Below are positions 1 through 14,471 of a stretch of DNA of 64,000 nucleotides, in pieces. Numbering within the stretch: the first letter of the stretch is position 1; each line of letters opens with the position of its first letter. Origin of the DNA: Hygrophila difformis (lineage: Eukaryota > Streptophyta > Magnoliopsida > Lamiales > Acanthaceae); the NCBI GenBank assembly GCA_030278955.1, contig JAOANR010000013.1, positions 43,436,191 through 43,500,190 on the forward strand, in the 5' to 3' direction. The notes beneath the pieces are model-generated. The model had not been told where the DNA came from and did no database searches. It saw only the letters and a list, made by a program, of their open reading frames with translations. The position numbers and the translations under genes were made by a program.

Positions 1-572
1 TTTCAAAATCCAGATCTAGGGATTTTTGATTGCATCTTCATCTTCCTCGCATCCCCATCATCTTCCTCTTCCAACAGTCGTAGTTATATCTCCTTCATAT
101 TTCTGTTGTTAACATCGCCCTCGTATCCCCCTTCTCTTCCTATCGCTGCCCTCGCATCCCCTTCCATTTCTACTGCCCTCCTTGCCGTAACATCCCCTTC
201 CAACACCCCTTGCTGATGGAGATATTAGTCCTAAACCCCATGCTCAGATGGATGATGATGAATCCAATGAGACAGTAGTTGAGACTGACGAAAATAGGAA
301 AAATTCTAATGACAAATTCAACCCAGCTCAAGCATAATAATGTCTTAAATGCTCAATTATTATTTTTTTTTTCTAAACAAATTATTGTCTATTGATATTG
401 GTTATTGTAATTTGCTAATATGCAATATGAATATTTTTTTGTCCTTATTTCATAAGATTTTAGGATCTGAATACGATCCTACGATCCCAATCTTGCAAAT
501 GGAAAAACGATACTACATAAGATCTAGATTTTGATAACATTTATTACAAATACATGACAACTAATCATTTAT
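1..572. other. Upstream region, no supported gene
   Basis: The first 200 bases are a C/T-rich stretch with repeated 'cctcgcatcccc' phrases. A short open stretch of about 45 codons ending near 336 encodes an acidic segment (contains MDDDESNETVVETDEN) with no start or splice context that I can defend. It could be an exon tail of a gene lying to the left. The rest is AT-rich and featureless. Confidence 0.3.
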
Positions 573-844
573 CACGTGGCAGCATCCTGGTGCTGTCCGG
601 CACAATGGACTGGATCCTACGGCGGAGATTTTCCGGAAACTGTCACTGACTCCGTAAGTGTCAACGGCGTCATTGGTGAAGAATTAGTGGCATTATAGTC
701 TTTTAGAAAACCATTAGGAGAGCAATTTAGTATAAATACCGCTGGCGAACATTTTCTTTAACTCTCCTGCGTTCTCCTCAAGCAGCTTCCATATTTTCTC
801 TCCGCACAAGCGTTTCGCCATTTCGCCAGATCTATCGGTCTAGG
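573..844 (+). promoter_or_regulatory. ARF1 (first copy) promoter and non-coding first exon
   Basis: A TATA box (tataaata) lies at 731-738. A G-box/ABRE-like CACGTGGC lies at 573-580. The presumed untranslated first exon ends at 844, where a strong donor (gtaagt) opens a leader intron that closes at 1886, just before the ATG. The same arrangement is found before the second ARF gene (TATA at 40477), including shared text around 'ccattaggag' and 'tcggtctagg'. The G-box is not conserved in the second copy. Confidence 0.7.
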
Positions 845-1901
845 GTAAGTAATTTCTTTAGATCGCCCTTGTGGATCTTGGATCTGATTGTTCGCGAATG
901 TGATGCTTCAATATGCCAGTCCTGGCGATCGGATTATATGTTTTGTGGAAGGAATTCTGAACGAAATTTCGCGATTTCGTGTTTTGATATTTTAGGTGCT
1001 CCCGGCTGTATGTATATTTTGGTTGCCTTGCTAGGATTTGAGATTTTTAATTTTATCCGATTAATGCGGAGCGGTGGAATTCATGATCCTTGTTTCCGTT
1101 TTCGTTGTGGTCTGATCTGCAAGCCCTGTTCTGTTTTTCTATCGATCTGGATTGTATTGTTTCCGTAGAATTTTGGAGCGGTAGATTTGGATCGGATGTT
1201 GGTTTATTTGTTAAATGCTATTTTGATGGACTGTTGTTGAATTGGAACGGCAACTTTCAACATAGATCCATCGGTTTAGTGAAAATTTCTTTATTGATGT
1301 TGAATCTTTTTGTAAATTGTGCTGTGATGAACTTTAATTTCGAATGTTCACGACATTTTATCAGAGTGAATACAGGTTAGATGTGAATTGGTGTTTGTAT
1401 GAATACCCAATTATTTATGTTTGCAGAAATAAAATTGGAATATAATTCTGTACATGAGATTATGTTCCAACTTTGTGTAAGTCTATATATCTTTAGGTTA
1501 ATTTATTTACAGATGTGTGCTTCTCTAATACTTGATATGATTGGACTTGGACCCAACAAATTGTTACTATGAGTAAATCCATTATCCAAGCTGTGGGTTG
1601 GGAAGATAAAAAATATTTTCTTTTGTTTTCTTCTTATATTTAGTTATATTTTATACAATGTGGCAATTATAGAAGCATTATTTTGAATCCTCAAAACAAC
1701 ACTGCCTTTTTATTGGAGTTTCTAGACAGCCAGGAGCAGAGACTGAATTTAACAACAATCTTGCATGCAGGAATCAGTGCATTATCAGTATATTCATTAT
1801 TTCTTCTTTCTAATGTAGATATTACAACTTGTTTGCTACTTTGCTTATATTTACATGGAGAATGCTAATGATATCATTATAAACAGGGATCTGAAGTGTG
1901 A

Positions 1902-4088
<2,187 letters not shown>

Positions 4089-4864
4089 ATGTTGGAGTGA
4101 CTTGAACGGCGATAGCTGGTCGCAGCTGGCTTTTACCTGTCGTATACTATAGTCTGTGTGGCGAATTTATTTTCTTGTTCTTTTGTTTACCCGTTTGGTT
4201 TTCAAGTGTTTTTTTTTGTTTAGGGAACCCTCTCTAAAATGATTGTGCAACGCCGGATGTGACTGGTTTTTTTTATATGTATCTGCAAACATTTGTATAA
4301 TTTTGAATTCCAATGCTGGCAACGCATTTGTGGAATTGGCCTAAATCTTGTTCTGATCGATTTTGATTTTTTCAACTGAGTTAGGGGAGTCCATTGTTGG
4401 GCTAAAGTATGTGGTTGAAATTGTTTATCCTCCTATATGAAGTGATGTATTTAGGCAATGCCAGACTCTGCGTATGGGGGCATATGTAAAGATGGGTGTT
4501 GAATCTTGGAGAAGTATAGCAGAGGTACAATTGGGTATGTCGAACGTGTAATGTTTTACTGATCTTAACTACTACTACATGTGAAGTGAGAAGAAGCTTT
4601 GCAGGATCCAAAATTTTGTTTTTGCTGTGGATGTGGATCTGAAGAGATACATTTTTTCAGATATGCATTCACTCACTAGTGTCATTTTTGATAGATACAT
4701 GTTGGAAAACAAGGCCTTTTGCATTCAAACGTTATTGGATCGGATCGGACATCCTTTGCTGTATGGATGAGCTTTTCCGGGTTTGAGTAATGCTTGGCAA
4801 TATTCTTATTACTACTATATACTAGTATTTTTAACATGATTTTTGTATGGTGAGTTGTGTGGGG

Positions 4865-4865
4865 C

Positions 4866-4910
<45 letters not shown>
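4865..4910. repeat. (TAA)n microsatellite
   Basis: About 15 perfect AAT/TAA units lie just downstream of the first ARF gene. A shorter mixed (TAG)n(TAA)n tract is at 4981-5010. Confidence 0.95.
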
Positions 4911-4911
<1 letters not shown>

Positions 4912-5998
4912 GTTAATTAATTTCGGTTGCGGAACACCACTATTGCATGGCCCAAACTCTAATACTGTCTGTTGGTGGGAAGTAGTAGTAGTAGTAGTAA
5001 TAATAATACAATTTCATTGGAGAAATAGGTAGGTAGGGTGAAAAGGGAGGCACATAGTTTTGGGTGAGCTAGGTTTGAGAAGTGTAGAATGAGGACTGAG
5101 TTGCAGTTGGTGTAAATGGTCCTGTGGGGTGGGGTGAGGATTGTATTGTAGTATCATCTATGTATGCAGAGTCCCTTCTCCTCCTTCTCCATCACAAATT
5201 AGGAAATGTGCTGCCCCACCATACCTTTCATAGCGTGGACTAGTTTTTGTGGTCTAACTGAGGAGTATTTGAATTTTAATACTAGTATATTAATAATTGT
5301 ATTGAATTACTACTAGTATTTTCTTCTTTCCATTTTAAAATCGAGTGGTGGTAATCTAGCGAACTAGCTAGTGGTTCCTCTATGACTATGACTCTATGAG
5401 CATCTCGCAGTATTAAGTATAGCATTCCTGAAATTCAATTAGTCACTATTAATTATTATACTTTGGGTTTCTCGGTTTTCACATTGGGGGCTCCCTCCAT
5501 TTTAACTTAATAGCGGTATTGCTCCCGTGCACCACCCCCACCAATCCGGTTTCTGTAATGGCATAATAATTGCCAGCAGGTGCGGACAGTGCTAAAAATG
5601 ATGTGTAGCCTTTTATAAAGTGATGTATAAGCCTTATAAAATAATGTATGGACGTTAGGTTGTTTTTTTTTTTTTTATTAGTTTTTAGTTCATAACCCCC
5701 ATCCATCCATCACTTTTTTATACTCACACATCATTTCATATGACATATACCCATCATTTTTAAATGTGCCAGCACCTACAGGCCGCCAGCACCCAAACGA
5801 TTTCCACCACCCTTCATATTCACTGATCTATATTTTCATTAATCAATATAAGGGTTTTATGGCAGTACTTGTATTGAACAAATTAATTAAAGACACGTTG
5901 ATAAATATGGATTACATTTTAATTACTTTTTCTGTGAGATCCTAAATTGTAAACTAATGAACAAAATTCAAAATTTACCACAACCATCATTTTTTTTT
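4911..5998. other. Gene-free AT-rich spacer
   Basis: No coding exon is recognisable. The stretch 5480-5800 contains 'tgccagcaggtgcggacagtg' and a later 'tgtgccagcacctacagg', which look like degraded ends of a dispersed repeat, but no family can be assigned. Confidence 0.4.
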
Positions 5999-7227
5999 GG
6001 AAAAAATGATAAATAGATCCTTTTTCTTTTCAAAAAATTCAAATCAGTCCTTTTTCTATTTTATTACCAAAACAGTCCTCTACAAATGCTAATTATGTTC
6101 AAATCAGTCCTTTTTTCACTAATTATATTCTAATTGCTGACGTGGCAAGAGTTTTAATTTAAACCTGACACGTGTGCATAATATTAGTCCTTTTTCTTTT
6201 ATCTTTTGCCAATTCAGTCCTAAACTTTTATTTTGGTTTTATTTAGTCCTCTACCCCAATCACTCATTTTTATATTAATTGGCCTCAAACCTTTCAAATT
6301 ATTTCATTTTAGGCCCAGAACCTTAAATTTTTTATTATTACTAATACATTTATCAAATAAATGCCCAACATACTTCCGTAAATAAAATTAAATACCAAAC
6401 CTCACACATTGGGTTTGACCGCTTTGTTACCGGGTCTTCGAAGTTCCGAATTTTACGGACTCTCTCTAACCACCCGACCGTAACGATGGTTCATTGGTTC
6501 TGGTTTCCTTCAGCAACAATCAGCACAATCATACTTTGTGGACAATAAAATTCAGGCTATTTTTTTAATATTTTTAATAATATTAATATTTTTCAATAAA
6601 ACCAAGGCTTCCTGTATCCATAACCCTCCAAAAATTCAAGTTAAATCATTTACTCAAATATTGCTACATCCTAAGGTAGGACGTAAAGTAAGATTCTGTT
6701 GATTGTTACTGAAGGAAACCAAAACCAATGAACAATCGGTTGCGGTCGAGTGGTTATTAGAGAGAGTCCGTAAAATTCCGGTACTTGAAAGACCAGATAA
6801 CAAAGCAGTCGAACCCAATATATGAGGTTTGGTGTTTAATTTTATTTATGGAAGTATGTTGTGCATTTATTTGATAAATGGATTAGTAATAATAAAAAAT
6901 TTAAGGTTCTGGGCCTAAAATGAAATAATTTGAAAGGTTTGAGGCCAATTAATATAAAAATGAGTGATTGGGGTAGAGGACTAAATAGAACAAAATAAAA
7001 GTTTAGGACTGAATTGGCAAAAGATAAAAGAAAAATGACTAATATTATGCACACGTGTCAGGTTTAAATTAAAACCCTTGCCACGTCAGCAATTATAATA
7101 TAATTAGTGAAAAAAGGACTGATTTGAACATAATTAGCATTTGTAGATGACTGTTTTGGTAATAAAATAGAAAAATGACTGATTTGAATTTTTTAAAAAG
7201 AAAAATGACCTATTTATCCCTTTTTCC
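5999..7227. mobile_element. Fold-back element with ~520-bp inverted arms (MULE-like, non-autonomous)
   Basis: The two halves are reverse complements over about 520 bp, separated by a central spacer of roughly 140-170 bp. The left arm begins 'ggaaaaaatgataaatag' and the right arm ends 'ctatttatccctttttcc'. Flanks are an A plus T-run on both sides, matching for 8 of 10 bases, as expected for a Mutator-type 8-10 bp target duplication. There is no coding capacity. The structure is the same type as the element at 24562-25549, whose duplication is unambiguous. Arms this long would form a stable hairpin if transcribed. Confidence 0.75.
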
Positions 7228-7561
7228 ATTTTTTTCCCCTTTTCTCAAATACATACAATAGTGTAAAACTAATAAACAAATCTCCAGTAGTCAACTTGAC
7301 TGGCTATGAGACGCTAGCAATGTCTTGGTTCGAGCTTAGAGGTGTCACTCATTTCATGAAAGTGATTATAATTGGACGTCAAAGATACCTAAAAAAATCC
7401 TTTGTTCACTCAAAAAGAATTAAACAAATTCCCCCACTAAATTAAAAGCTAAAATGAATGAATATATTTGGAGCCAATATGGGTACATGAAGATTGAAGC
7501 CCGGCCCGCACTTGATCAATTCTAAAAAGCCATAATAAAATAAAATAGGAGAATATACTAA

Positions 7562-8321
7562 CGGTGCGTTTGGTTGGAGGGATCTTAGATTACCAGTGGG
7601 AATGTGATTGCTGGGAATGTAAGATTACTGGGAATATGAGATTGCTGGGAATCTTATTTTTTGATGTTTTAAAATTATTGTGTTTGGTTAGATTGGGAAT
7701 CTCAGATTTCTAGTTCTAAATAATTTACCATAATGTCCCTGAATTTCAATTGAACGAATGTTATAATTATGTCATTTTGCTACACAATAGAAATATTTAA
7801 GCCGGTTTATTTTTTAAAATATTGAAAATTCTTTATATGTAATTTATTGTATGATAATTACTTATTTAATATCTCTAAATCCTTAATATTTTTATTTTAT
7901 ATATAGAAGAAAAGTAAATTTTAAGAAAATATAAAAATATATATTAAAATATGAGAATATATATATTTAAAAAAATATGTTTAAATAATTTTCAAAATTT
8001 TTCAATTTATTTTTTAAAATTAAATTTCATATATTTATCATTTTAGAATACAAATATCTAAATTTATAAAATAAAATAAGTATAAAAAGTGAGGGTATAA
8101 AAGTCAAATTAATATAAAAGTAGGTAAAGTGGAGGTGGTAATCTAAGATTACCTGCCCTCCAGGTGGGAATGTGATTCCCACCTAAAACACCCAATATTC
8201 CCACCTCGGTGGGAATGTGACATTCCCACATGAAACATGCCCCGAACCAAACATGGGCATGTTTCATTCCCTGCCCAAGATTCCCAGTGGGAATCTCAGA
8301 TACCCCGAACCAAACGCCCCG
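7562..8321. mobile_element. PIF/Harbinger-like (Tourist-type) MITE
   Basis: This 760-bp element has ends 'cggtgcgtttggtt' and 'aaccaaacgccccg' and is flanked by TAA on each side (7559-7561 and 8322-8324). The interior holds repeated 'gtgggaatgtgat' phrases near both ends and a very AT-rich middle. There is no coding capacity. Confidence 0.75.
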
Positions 8322-8483
8322 TAAAGAATATGTAGTATATGATACTAGTATCTGAATATAGATGGGGATGTATTATTATATTGAACATCAGTACATCACA
8401 TATTGGGACCAATATTTTTCTTCTTTTCTTTTTTCTTGCTTCTTAGAACCCCCAAAGCTGAGGGGGTGGGGGTGGGGGTGGGG

Positions 8484-8982
8484 CAGTGGCGGCACCACTA
8501 TGGTGCCAGGTGGTCAGCCGACCACCCTGAAAAAAAAAATTATTTTTTATTTCTAATGTAAAAATAATATCATTAATAAATAAATCCAAATTTTAATAAA
8601 TAAACCGTTTTTTCTTGATTTCTTTTTCATTCTTTTCTAATTCCAAATATTTTATTCTTCTCTAATTTCAAATATTTTTCCCTCTTAATTAACTTTAGCT
8701 GGGAATAGGGACTTGACCCAGTGATAATGTGCTCTGGCTTTCAACCTTATGGTTGGAGGTTCGATTCCCACCCGGCCCCGTATCATTCCCCTTTATCTTC
8801 CTTTGTAATTTGTATAGTTTGGGCTCCCACACACCTTTGCCGACACATAAATGTCAATGTTTAAAAAAAGAAAAATCAGCCTAATTATCGTACCCAACCA
8901 TAACAAAACATATTACATGGGACAGATGAAGAATTGGCTAAATTTTTGACCACCCTGGATGGAATTTCTAGTTCCGCCACTG
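8484..8982. mobile_element. hAT-like non-autonomous element inserted in a G-rich tract
   Basis: Termini are 'cagtggcgg' and 'ccgccactg', and both ends also share a 'ccaccctg' phrase just inside. G-rich sequence (ggtgggg) abuts both ends, consistent with a 7-8 bp target duplication, though low complexity makes that weak. A SINE is nested inside at 8701-8870. Confidence 0.6.
8701..8870 (+). mobile_element. tRNA-derived SINE (family A)
   Basis: A tRNA-like head with B box 'ggttcgattccc' (8758-8769) is followed by the family tail 'cctttgtaatttgtatag' and 'cgacacataaatgtcaatg' and an A-rich end. The same head and tail recur at 34863, 35985, 36191, 45847 and 61581. It sits inside the hAT-like element. 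Confidence 0.8.
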
Positions 8983-9451
8983 GGTGGGGGGTGGGGGTGG
9001 TCCTCTATTGAGAGTGGAGCATCAGATTCATTCTAACCCATCCCAATAATTCATTCCATGCACAACTCTTCATTTCCTTTTGGATTCATCTCATCATTTC
9101 AATTTTCAACTCTTTTGTTTTCTTGCCTTTATTTCTATACTAGTCATCAACAACCAACCAACTACCATGTAATAACACGAACTACTACTTATTATATGTT
9201 CAGTCGAATGGAACTAAGTTTTCATACCATTATACAAAATAATAATGTTTGAAGATGAAAAAAAAAATAAAAAAAATAATAATAAATTAATCCTTATTTT
9301 GCAGCCAACCAATATCCAAGGTAATTTCAGGACAAGAGCCTTAATCAAAAGTAGCTTCGTCCTTGGTTAGCTGAGTAATATTAAGGCAAGAAATTTTCGG
9401 AATTTGATGAGATCTTAAATTCAAAGCCCTTAGGTAATCGATATTAAATAA
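8983..9451. other. Gene-free spacer
   Basis: A second G-rich run (ggtggggggtggg) begins here, then AT-rich sequence. I see no exon, RNA gene or clear repeat boundary. Confidence 0.4.
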
Positions 9452-9662
9452 GGGCCCGTTTGGAATAAGCGGTCCAAACGCTAAAAGTTCATTCCCAACT
9501 CTAAGAGATTTATGTCTGTTTGTTTTTCCGGAAAAACAAGATTTAGAATCGCTGATTTTCTCCACAAATCGTGGTTTTGGGAACTCTAATCTCTGAAGCC
9601 AAACTCTAATCTTTGAAACCATACTCTAAACTCTAAAGTCTATTTATTTACCAAACGAAGCC
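9452..9662 (-). mobile_element. 211-bp PIF/Harbinger-like MITE, copy 1
   Basis: Ends are 'gggcccgtttggaataagcg' and 'aataaataga...accaaacgaagcc'-type inverted sequence. TAA flanks both sides (9449-9451 and 9663-9665). A second 211-bp copy lies in opposite orientation at 45054-45264. It has no coding capacity of its own, though it keeps an accidental open frame. Confidence 0.8.
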
Positions 9663-10005
9663 TAAAAGATGTGCCACTTATTTTGATATATACAAGCTAA
9701 GATAAATAAATATACTTTTGAGTTTTACGCTACGTACACCATTGTGGGGGTTTTAATTAACCAATTGTAGCATATCTACACTTTTAATTTTCCACGACTG
9801 TTTGTCTGTAATTAGTCGAGAGTGATGTTATATAATAATATTTTTATAACCATATGGCATGCAAGTGAAGACATATATAGTTGTTCTTGTTCAATATATA
9901 TAAATATATTCCAATCAATCCCTAGCAATATAGGTTTTCAAGGACCACAATGGTTGTATGAATCAATAATCAATGGAAATACACGACTGATTGTTGCTGC
10001 TCCTA

Positions 10006-10168
10006 CACTACTAGAAAAATTCCGAATTCGGTCACTAACGAATTTCAATCCTTAAAATTTTGGTTGCTAACGAATTTTCGATCGCTAACATCTTTAGTGA
10101 CAGTAACCAAATTTTAGGGTTTTTTTCCACCGAAATTTTCACATAGCTAATAGAAAACTCTTGTAGTG
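10006..10168. mobile_element. Short CACTA (En/Spm-like) MITE
   Basis: This 163-bp segment starts 'cactactagaaaaatt' and ends 'aaaactcttgtagtg', the characteristic CACTA inverted termini. The interior has repeated 'gctaacgaattt' phrases. Flanking trinucleotides are cta and ata, so the 3-bp duplication is imperfect. Confidence 0.7.
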
Positions 10169-10399
10169 ATAGTATTGAATTAAAGACGAAGATTCGTTTC
10201 AAGCCCGATCCCAAGGTTTTATGAATACTGTTTTTTTCAGCCCCACAAGCTAAGCGCTGTGTTGTTTAAATTGTTTAAAACATAAAAATCAAATGTAATA
10301 TACACATATGCATGATTATTTTTACTTGTAATTTAGGCCGGAACACATGCATGCCTACTTTGACTAAAATTATAGTATGATGTTTGGTACTATATTATA

Positions 10400-10653
10400 C
10401 TTCCCGTCTCAGTGTAATTGTTACACACCTTTCCGACACGCATGCCGATGCACATTTTTAACGGTTAATAACTCAAATTTTGTACAATAAAAAGTTAAAG
10501 TTGATTGTCTAAAACTAAAAGATTAGACGAATCTAACAAGATCTCACTTGACTATATTTTTTCTTACATAACAAAAATAAAAATTTGAATCAAAGTTAAA
10601 CAGTGAATAGTGTCGAAAAATGATATGTAACAAAAAGAGTGAGACGGAGCGAG
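10400..10653. mobile_element. Stowaway-like MITE
   Basis: This 254-bp element has ends 'cttcccgtctcagtg' and 'gtgagacggagcgag' with flanking TA. The interior is shared with the ARF1 intron element at 2976. Confidence 0.85.
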
Positions 10654-10902
10654 TATATATGTGTATAACTAGGCAGGAGATTTGACCCTAGCTAGCTGGT
10701 CAAACGATCAGGACATTCCTTGAGTTCCTTATGCTACAAATTAGTAATCCATAATTACAACAAAAAATCCACATCTCAATCACTTTGTAATTACTATTAC
10801 AACAGCTAGCAGCATATTTGAGAATACTGTGGTGGTTTTTCAATCCATGTCATGGGCCACCCTTGTATAGTTCATATATGCATATTCTCACCTCTGCCGC
10901 TA

Positions 10903-10903
10903 T

Positions 10904-10944
<41 letters not shown>
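10903..10944. repeat. (ATA)n microsatellite
   Basis: About 14 uninterrupted ATA/TAA units in gene-free sequence. Confidence 0.95.
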
Positions 10945-10946
<2 letters not shown>

Positions 10947-12899
10947 CCACAGATATTAAGGCCCTAAAATAACTACGGTCCCACCCGGCCCTATCTCTCT
11001 CCTTTATTCCTTATAATCTATATGACATAAACTCCCTTCACTCTTTTTCTGGCTTCGGCTCCAAAAAAAAAAGAAAATAACTACTGTGTGTCTGTTGCAT
11101 AATATAGATCGAGAGTTTTGAATTTAATTTTCTATGTGCTAAATACATTAAAACTTGATTTGTCCATGCATTGCTTTACTTTAACCATTTATCTTTTCAT
11201 TTAAAATATGAAAAGAAGAAAGAAATTCCATGAAGGTAAACCAACCAATTGTGGGATGGCATCAAATCTGTCAGCAAACTTGAGATAAGGGATGGGAATG
11301 GCCGACTGGGCAGCTGTCTCGTATTCTTTTTTTATTTTTATTTTTTTCTCGAAGAATCGAACCCTCAAATCCTACTAATGTTATGAGGCATAAGATTTGA
11401 CCACTTGGACAGATATATTATATTTATTTAATTCAATTTAACAAAATAAATGAAATTAAAACCTAAATCCCATTAATAAGGTGGGAAAAAAGTTTCTGGA
11501 TATAACCACACAGACCATATTGCGTAGTTCAGTTAACCTGTATAAATGTAATCTATGGTTGATTGTGTCCTAATTAAATATTGACGAGTTGCAAGATATG
11601 ATAGAATAAAAAGATTTTAAGAATATACAAGACAAGAAACAAATCGTAAATAATAATGACAAATTAAGTAATTACTAATTGATAAACCATCTTGTTTCAT
11701 TTAAGAACACGACATTATATCATGTCGCTATAGAACATGCAATATTGTTGTAATTTTAAAAGACCAATAAAATATTAAGTTTAGTCAATTCTGCAAATTT
11801 ATACAGTAGAATTGCAAATATTATATGGTTGGAACGTCTCGTCATACCCATTTGTAGATATTGTACATTTTGAGCTATGTCTCTTATGATTCATAGTTCA
11901 TTCTCTTTTCACCGATGTGAAATAATATAATAGTCGTCGGATCACATATACAATATTTTTATAGAGTTCTTTTTTTTTTTTGAACAACCTATACATGCTA
12001 TGGAATATATTTTTGCGGGCATATGACGATATTTAAGATCTTGCAAATTGTATTATTTGATTTATTACTACTATTTTTCTGATAAAGAATTTTAGGTTAC
12101 TATTATAGTTTATTAAATAAATATTGATATTTTTATTGATTGAGTATTCTCAATTACTATATATTCTAATCCAAAACTAATTTTTTGATATATTAAGCGT
12201 TAAATTGTAAAAAATTCAATAAATTTCAGTTTGAATTTTAGATTTATTACTTCAGTTGGGAAGTATTCCAATCAACTGTTGTCTGTATTATAATTAAACC
12301 TTTTTTTTATTACAATTAGTCATATAAGTAGTCATATAAGGAAATTGATTACAATTAGTCATATAAGTAGTCTAGTCTAGACAATTTAAAATACTATATT
12401 GTGAAATTGATTACAATTAGTCATATAAGTAGTCTAGTGTAGACAATAGAAATTCATTGGAAAGATGTGTATTACATATGAGGAATAAAATTGAAAATAA
12501 AAATTGGTAGAGTCGTGTAAATATAGATAGTAATAGTATATTACAAGTTGTGGAATCCCTTTTTATTAATTATTCAATGGGTGGGAAAGCCTCGCCCATC
12601 ATCGACATTGTTGGACACCTCTTTCATCCATATATCATTTTTATTAAATTAAATATAATAAATAAGAAATAATAATTTCTTCACACACATACAGAGATTC
12701 TGAAAGTGAATAATTAAAAGTGAGATGAATTTACAAAAAGGTTGCGGTATACTTTTGTCCTGCTCGGCAAAAATATTCTATTACCCCCAATAATAAATAC
12801 CATTATAAAATAAAATAAAATAAAAGAGGGGATGCTTGCTTAAGACATGTGGCTTTTATTTTCAGTAACTAATTTCTCCTAGAATATTCATGAATTTTA
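10945..12899. other. Gene-free region with a SINE-like fragment and a tandem repeat
   Basis: No coding exon is seen. On the minus strand around 11335-11415 a tRNA-like stretch reads 'gtccaagtggtcaaatc' and then 'gagggttcgattcttcg', a probable old SINE head. At 12308-12440 the phrase 'ttacaattagtcatataag' occurs three times with 'tagtctag' between copies. The rest is AT-rich. Confidence 0.45.
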
Positions 12900-13286
12900 C
12901 GGGGTGTATTGGATTGAGACTCTAGGATTTTTTTTTGACTTTGAAAGTTGAGGTGTATTCAATATAGATTTTAAAAAGTCTTTAAAAATCTAAATGTATT
13001 CAATATAGATTTTAGAAAGTCTTTAAAAATCTAGAGGTATTCAATACAGATTTTAAAAAGTCATTAAAAATCTAGAGGTATTCAACACTCTATGGATTTT
13101 AATTCTTTATAGATTTTAATGGATTCTCTTAAAAATTATAACTAAACGAAATCTCTCTAAAATCAGCCAGACTCTTCATGGACTCTATAAAAATCAGTCA
13201 ACTCTATGTGGAGTCTATGGACTTTCTAAATCCACCGACTTTTTCAAGTTCATAAAAATCTAACAAAATCTCAAACAAATACACCC
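12900..13286. mobile_element. PIF-like MITE with internal repeats
   Basis: Ends are 'cggggtgtattgg' and 'aaacaaatacaccc', with TTA on both sides (12897-12899 and 13287-13289). The interior contains three copies of 'gtattcaatatagatttt'-type units about 57 bp apart, each followed by 'aaagtctttaaaaatct'. It has no coding capacity. Confidence 0.65.
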
Positions 13287-13289
13287 TTA

Positions 13290-14340
13290 ATTAAAGCAGA
13301 GGGTGTTTCTGTAGCTAGTTTTCATTTTCATTATTACGTACGTTTCAAGTATTAATATTGTTTTGTCTTTTTTTTTTTGAACTATATAAAGCATCCAATT
13401 AAATTTAGTATTTTCAAAATATTCATCCAACATTAATTTGTTTAGTGCCAAATCAACACATTATTAGACAATCTGTTTATTAATTTTCCAGGAAAGCTTA
13501 AAGAAATTTTAAAAAATTCGATTAAACTGAAATACTACTTTTTAGTTAGTTGTAGGATGAACGAGTTGAAATATTTGAGGAAAGAGGCCTTAATTAAATT
13601 AATTTAATTTTTCTACTCTTTATTCTTTTAAGTGAAGTATAATTAATTAATTAATTTGTGTTTTTAACTTAATACTATGTATGTACCAGAAAAATTACTG
13701 TTTTTTAGTTATTTATTATGTATTTAGCTAGGGTCACCAAATTACATCTCAATAATAATTATTGAATATTCGTGACGAAAAGGTATTAAAATTGGCTTTT
13801 AAAGTCAATTAACTACTTTGGAGAATAAAACAGTATCACGACTGTATATATATATTTAGAAGAAAAAAAAAAGAAAAAAAAAAGAACATTAGATACCAGC
13901 AAAAACCTAATTCTAATTTCAGATGCCTACTACTTTTATCTGCATTTGCACTTTTTACTTTCTCATATAAATATACATACACTACATATGTATATACCTT
14001 TCCACAGTCCACAGAGTACAAGACAAGGATGTCCACTCCATTAATATTCACTTGTCTGATCTGCATGGAAAACTAAATTTATAATATATTTATTTTTATT
14101 TACTTAATAATGTCAATCTCCTACAGAATATACACACATATACTACTGTATGAATTACTTAAAACTGCATCCATTGGAGTCCGTCCATTCCAACGATAAG
14201 GCCAAACGGACGGTGGGATTAAAATCCAAAAAACCCTTCATTCATTCTCTCCACACGTAATAAAAGAGTAGAGGAGAGAATATATTTAACATTTATGCAG
14301 AATTTGAATTTCATTTCATTTGGCATTCATTTGTGAGCTC
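13290..14340. other. Gene-free sequence upstream of galactinol synthase
   Basis: AT-rich with homopolymer A/T runs. The last 150 bases are presumably promoter-proximal: 'ccacacgtaataaaag' (14251 on) carries an ACGT core. No other gene or repeat is supported. Confidence 0.4.
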
Positions 14341-14348
14341 TATATAAG
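14341..14348 (+). promoter_or_regulatory. TATA box of galactinol synthase
   Basis: 'tatataag' lies 131 bases before the ATG at 14472, preceded by 'gagctc'. This position fits a leader of about 100 bases. Confidence 0.7.
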
Positions 14349-14471
14349 GGCAATGTAAGTGCGAGCATTGAAATCTCAGGACCAAAGGCAAAGTAGACTT
14401 GGAAACCCTTCCTCTAAACAAGTCCTACTTTTCCCATACCACTCCTAATAAGAAACCTAACCCTAGATCCA

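Noticed and set aside
8701..8780. Possible tRNA gene (B box ggttcgattcc)
   Set aside because: The head is followed by a conserved non-tRNA tail found in other copies, and no cloverleaf with a proper acceptor stem is seen; it is a SINE.
9341..9622. 93-codon minus-strand frame
   Set aside because: Mostly lies within the 211-bp MITE and continues into AT-rich flank; the related MITE copy at 45054 shows the same chance frame.
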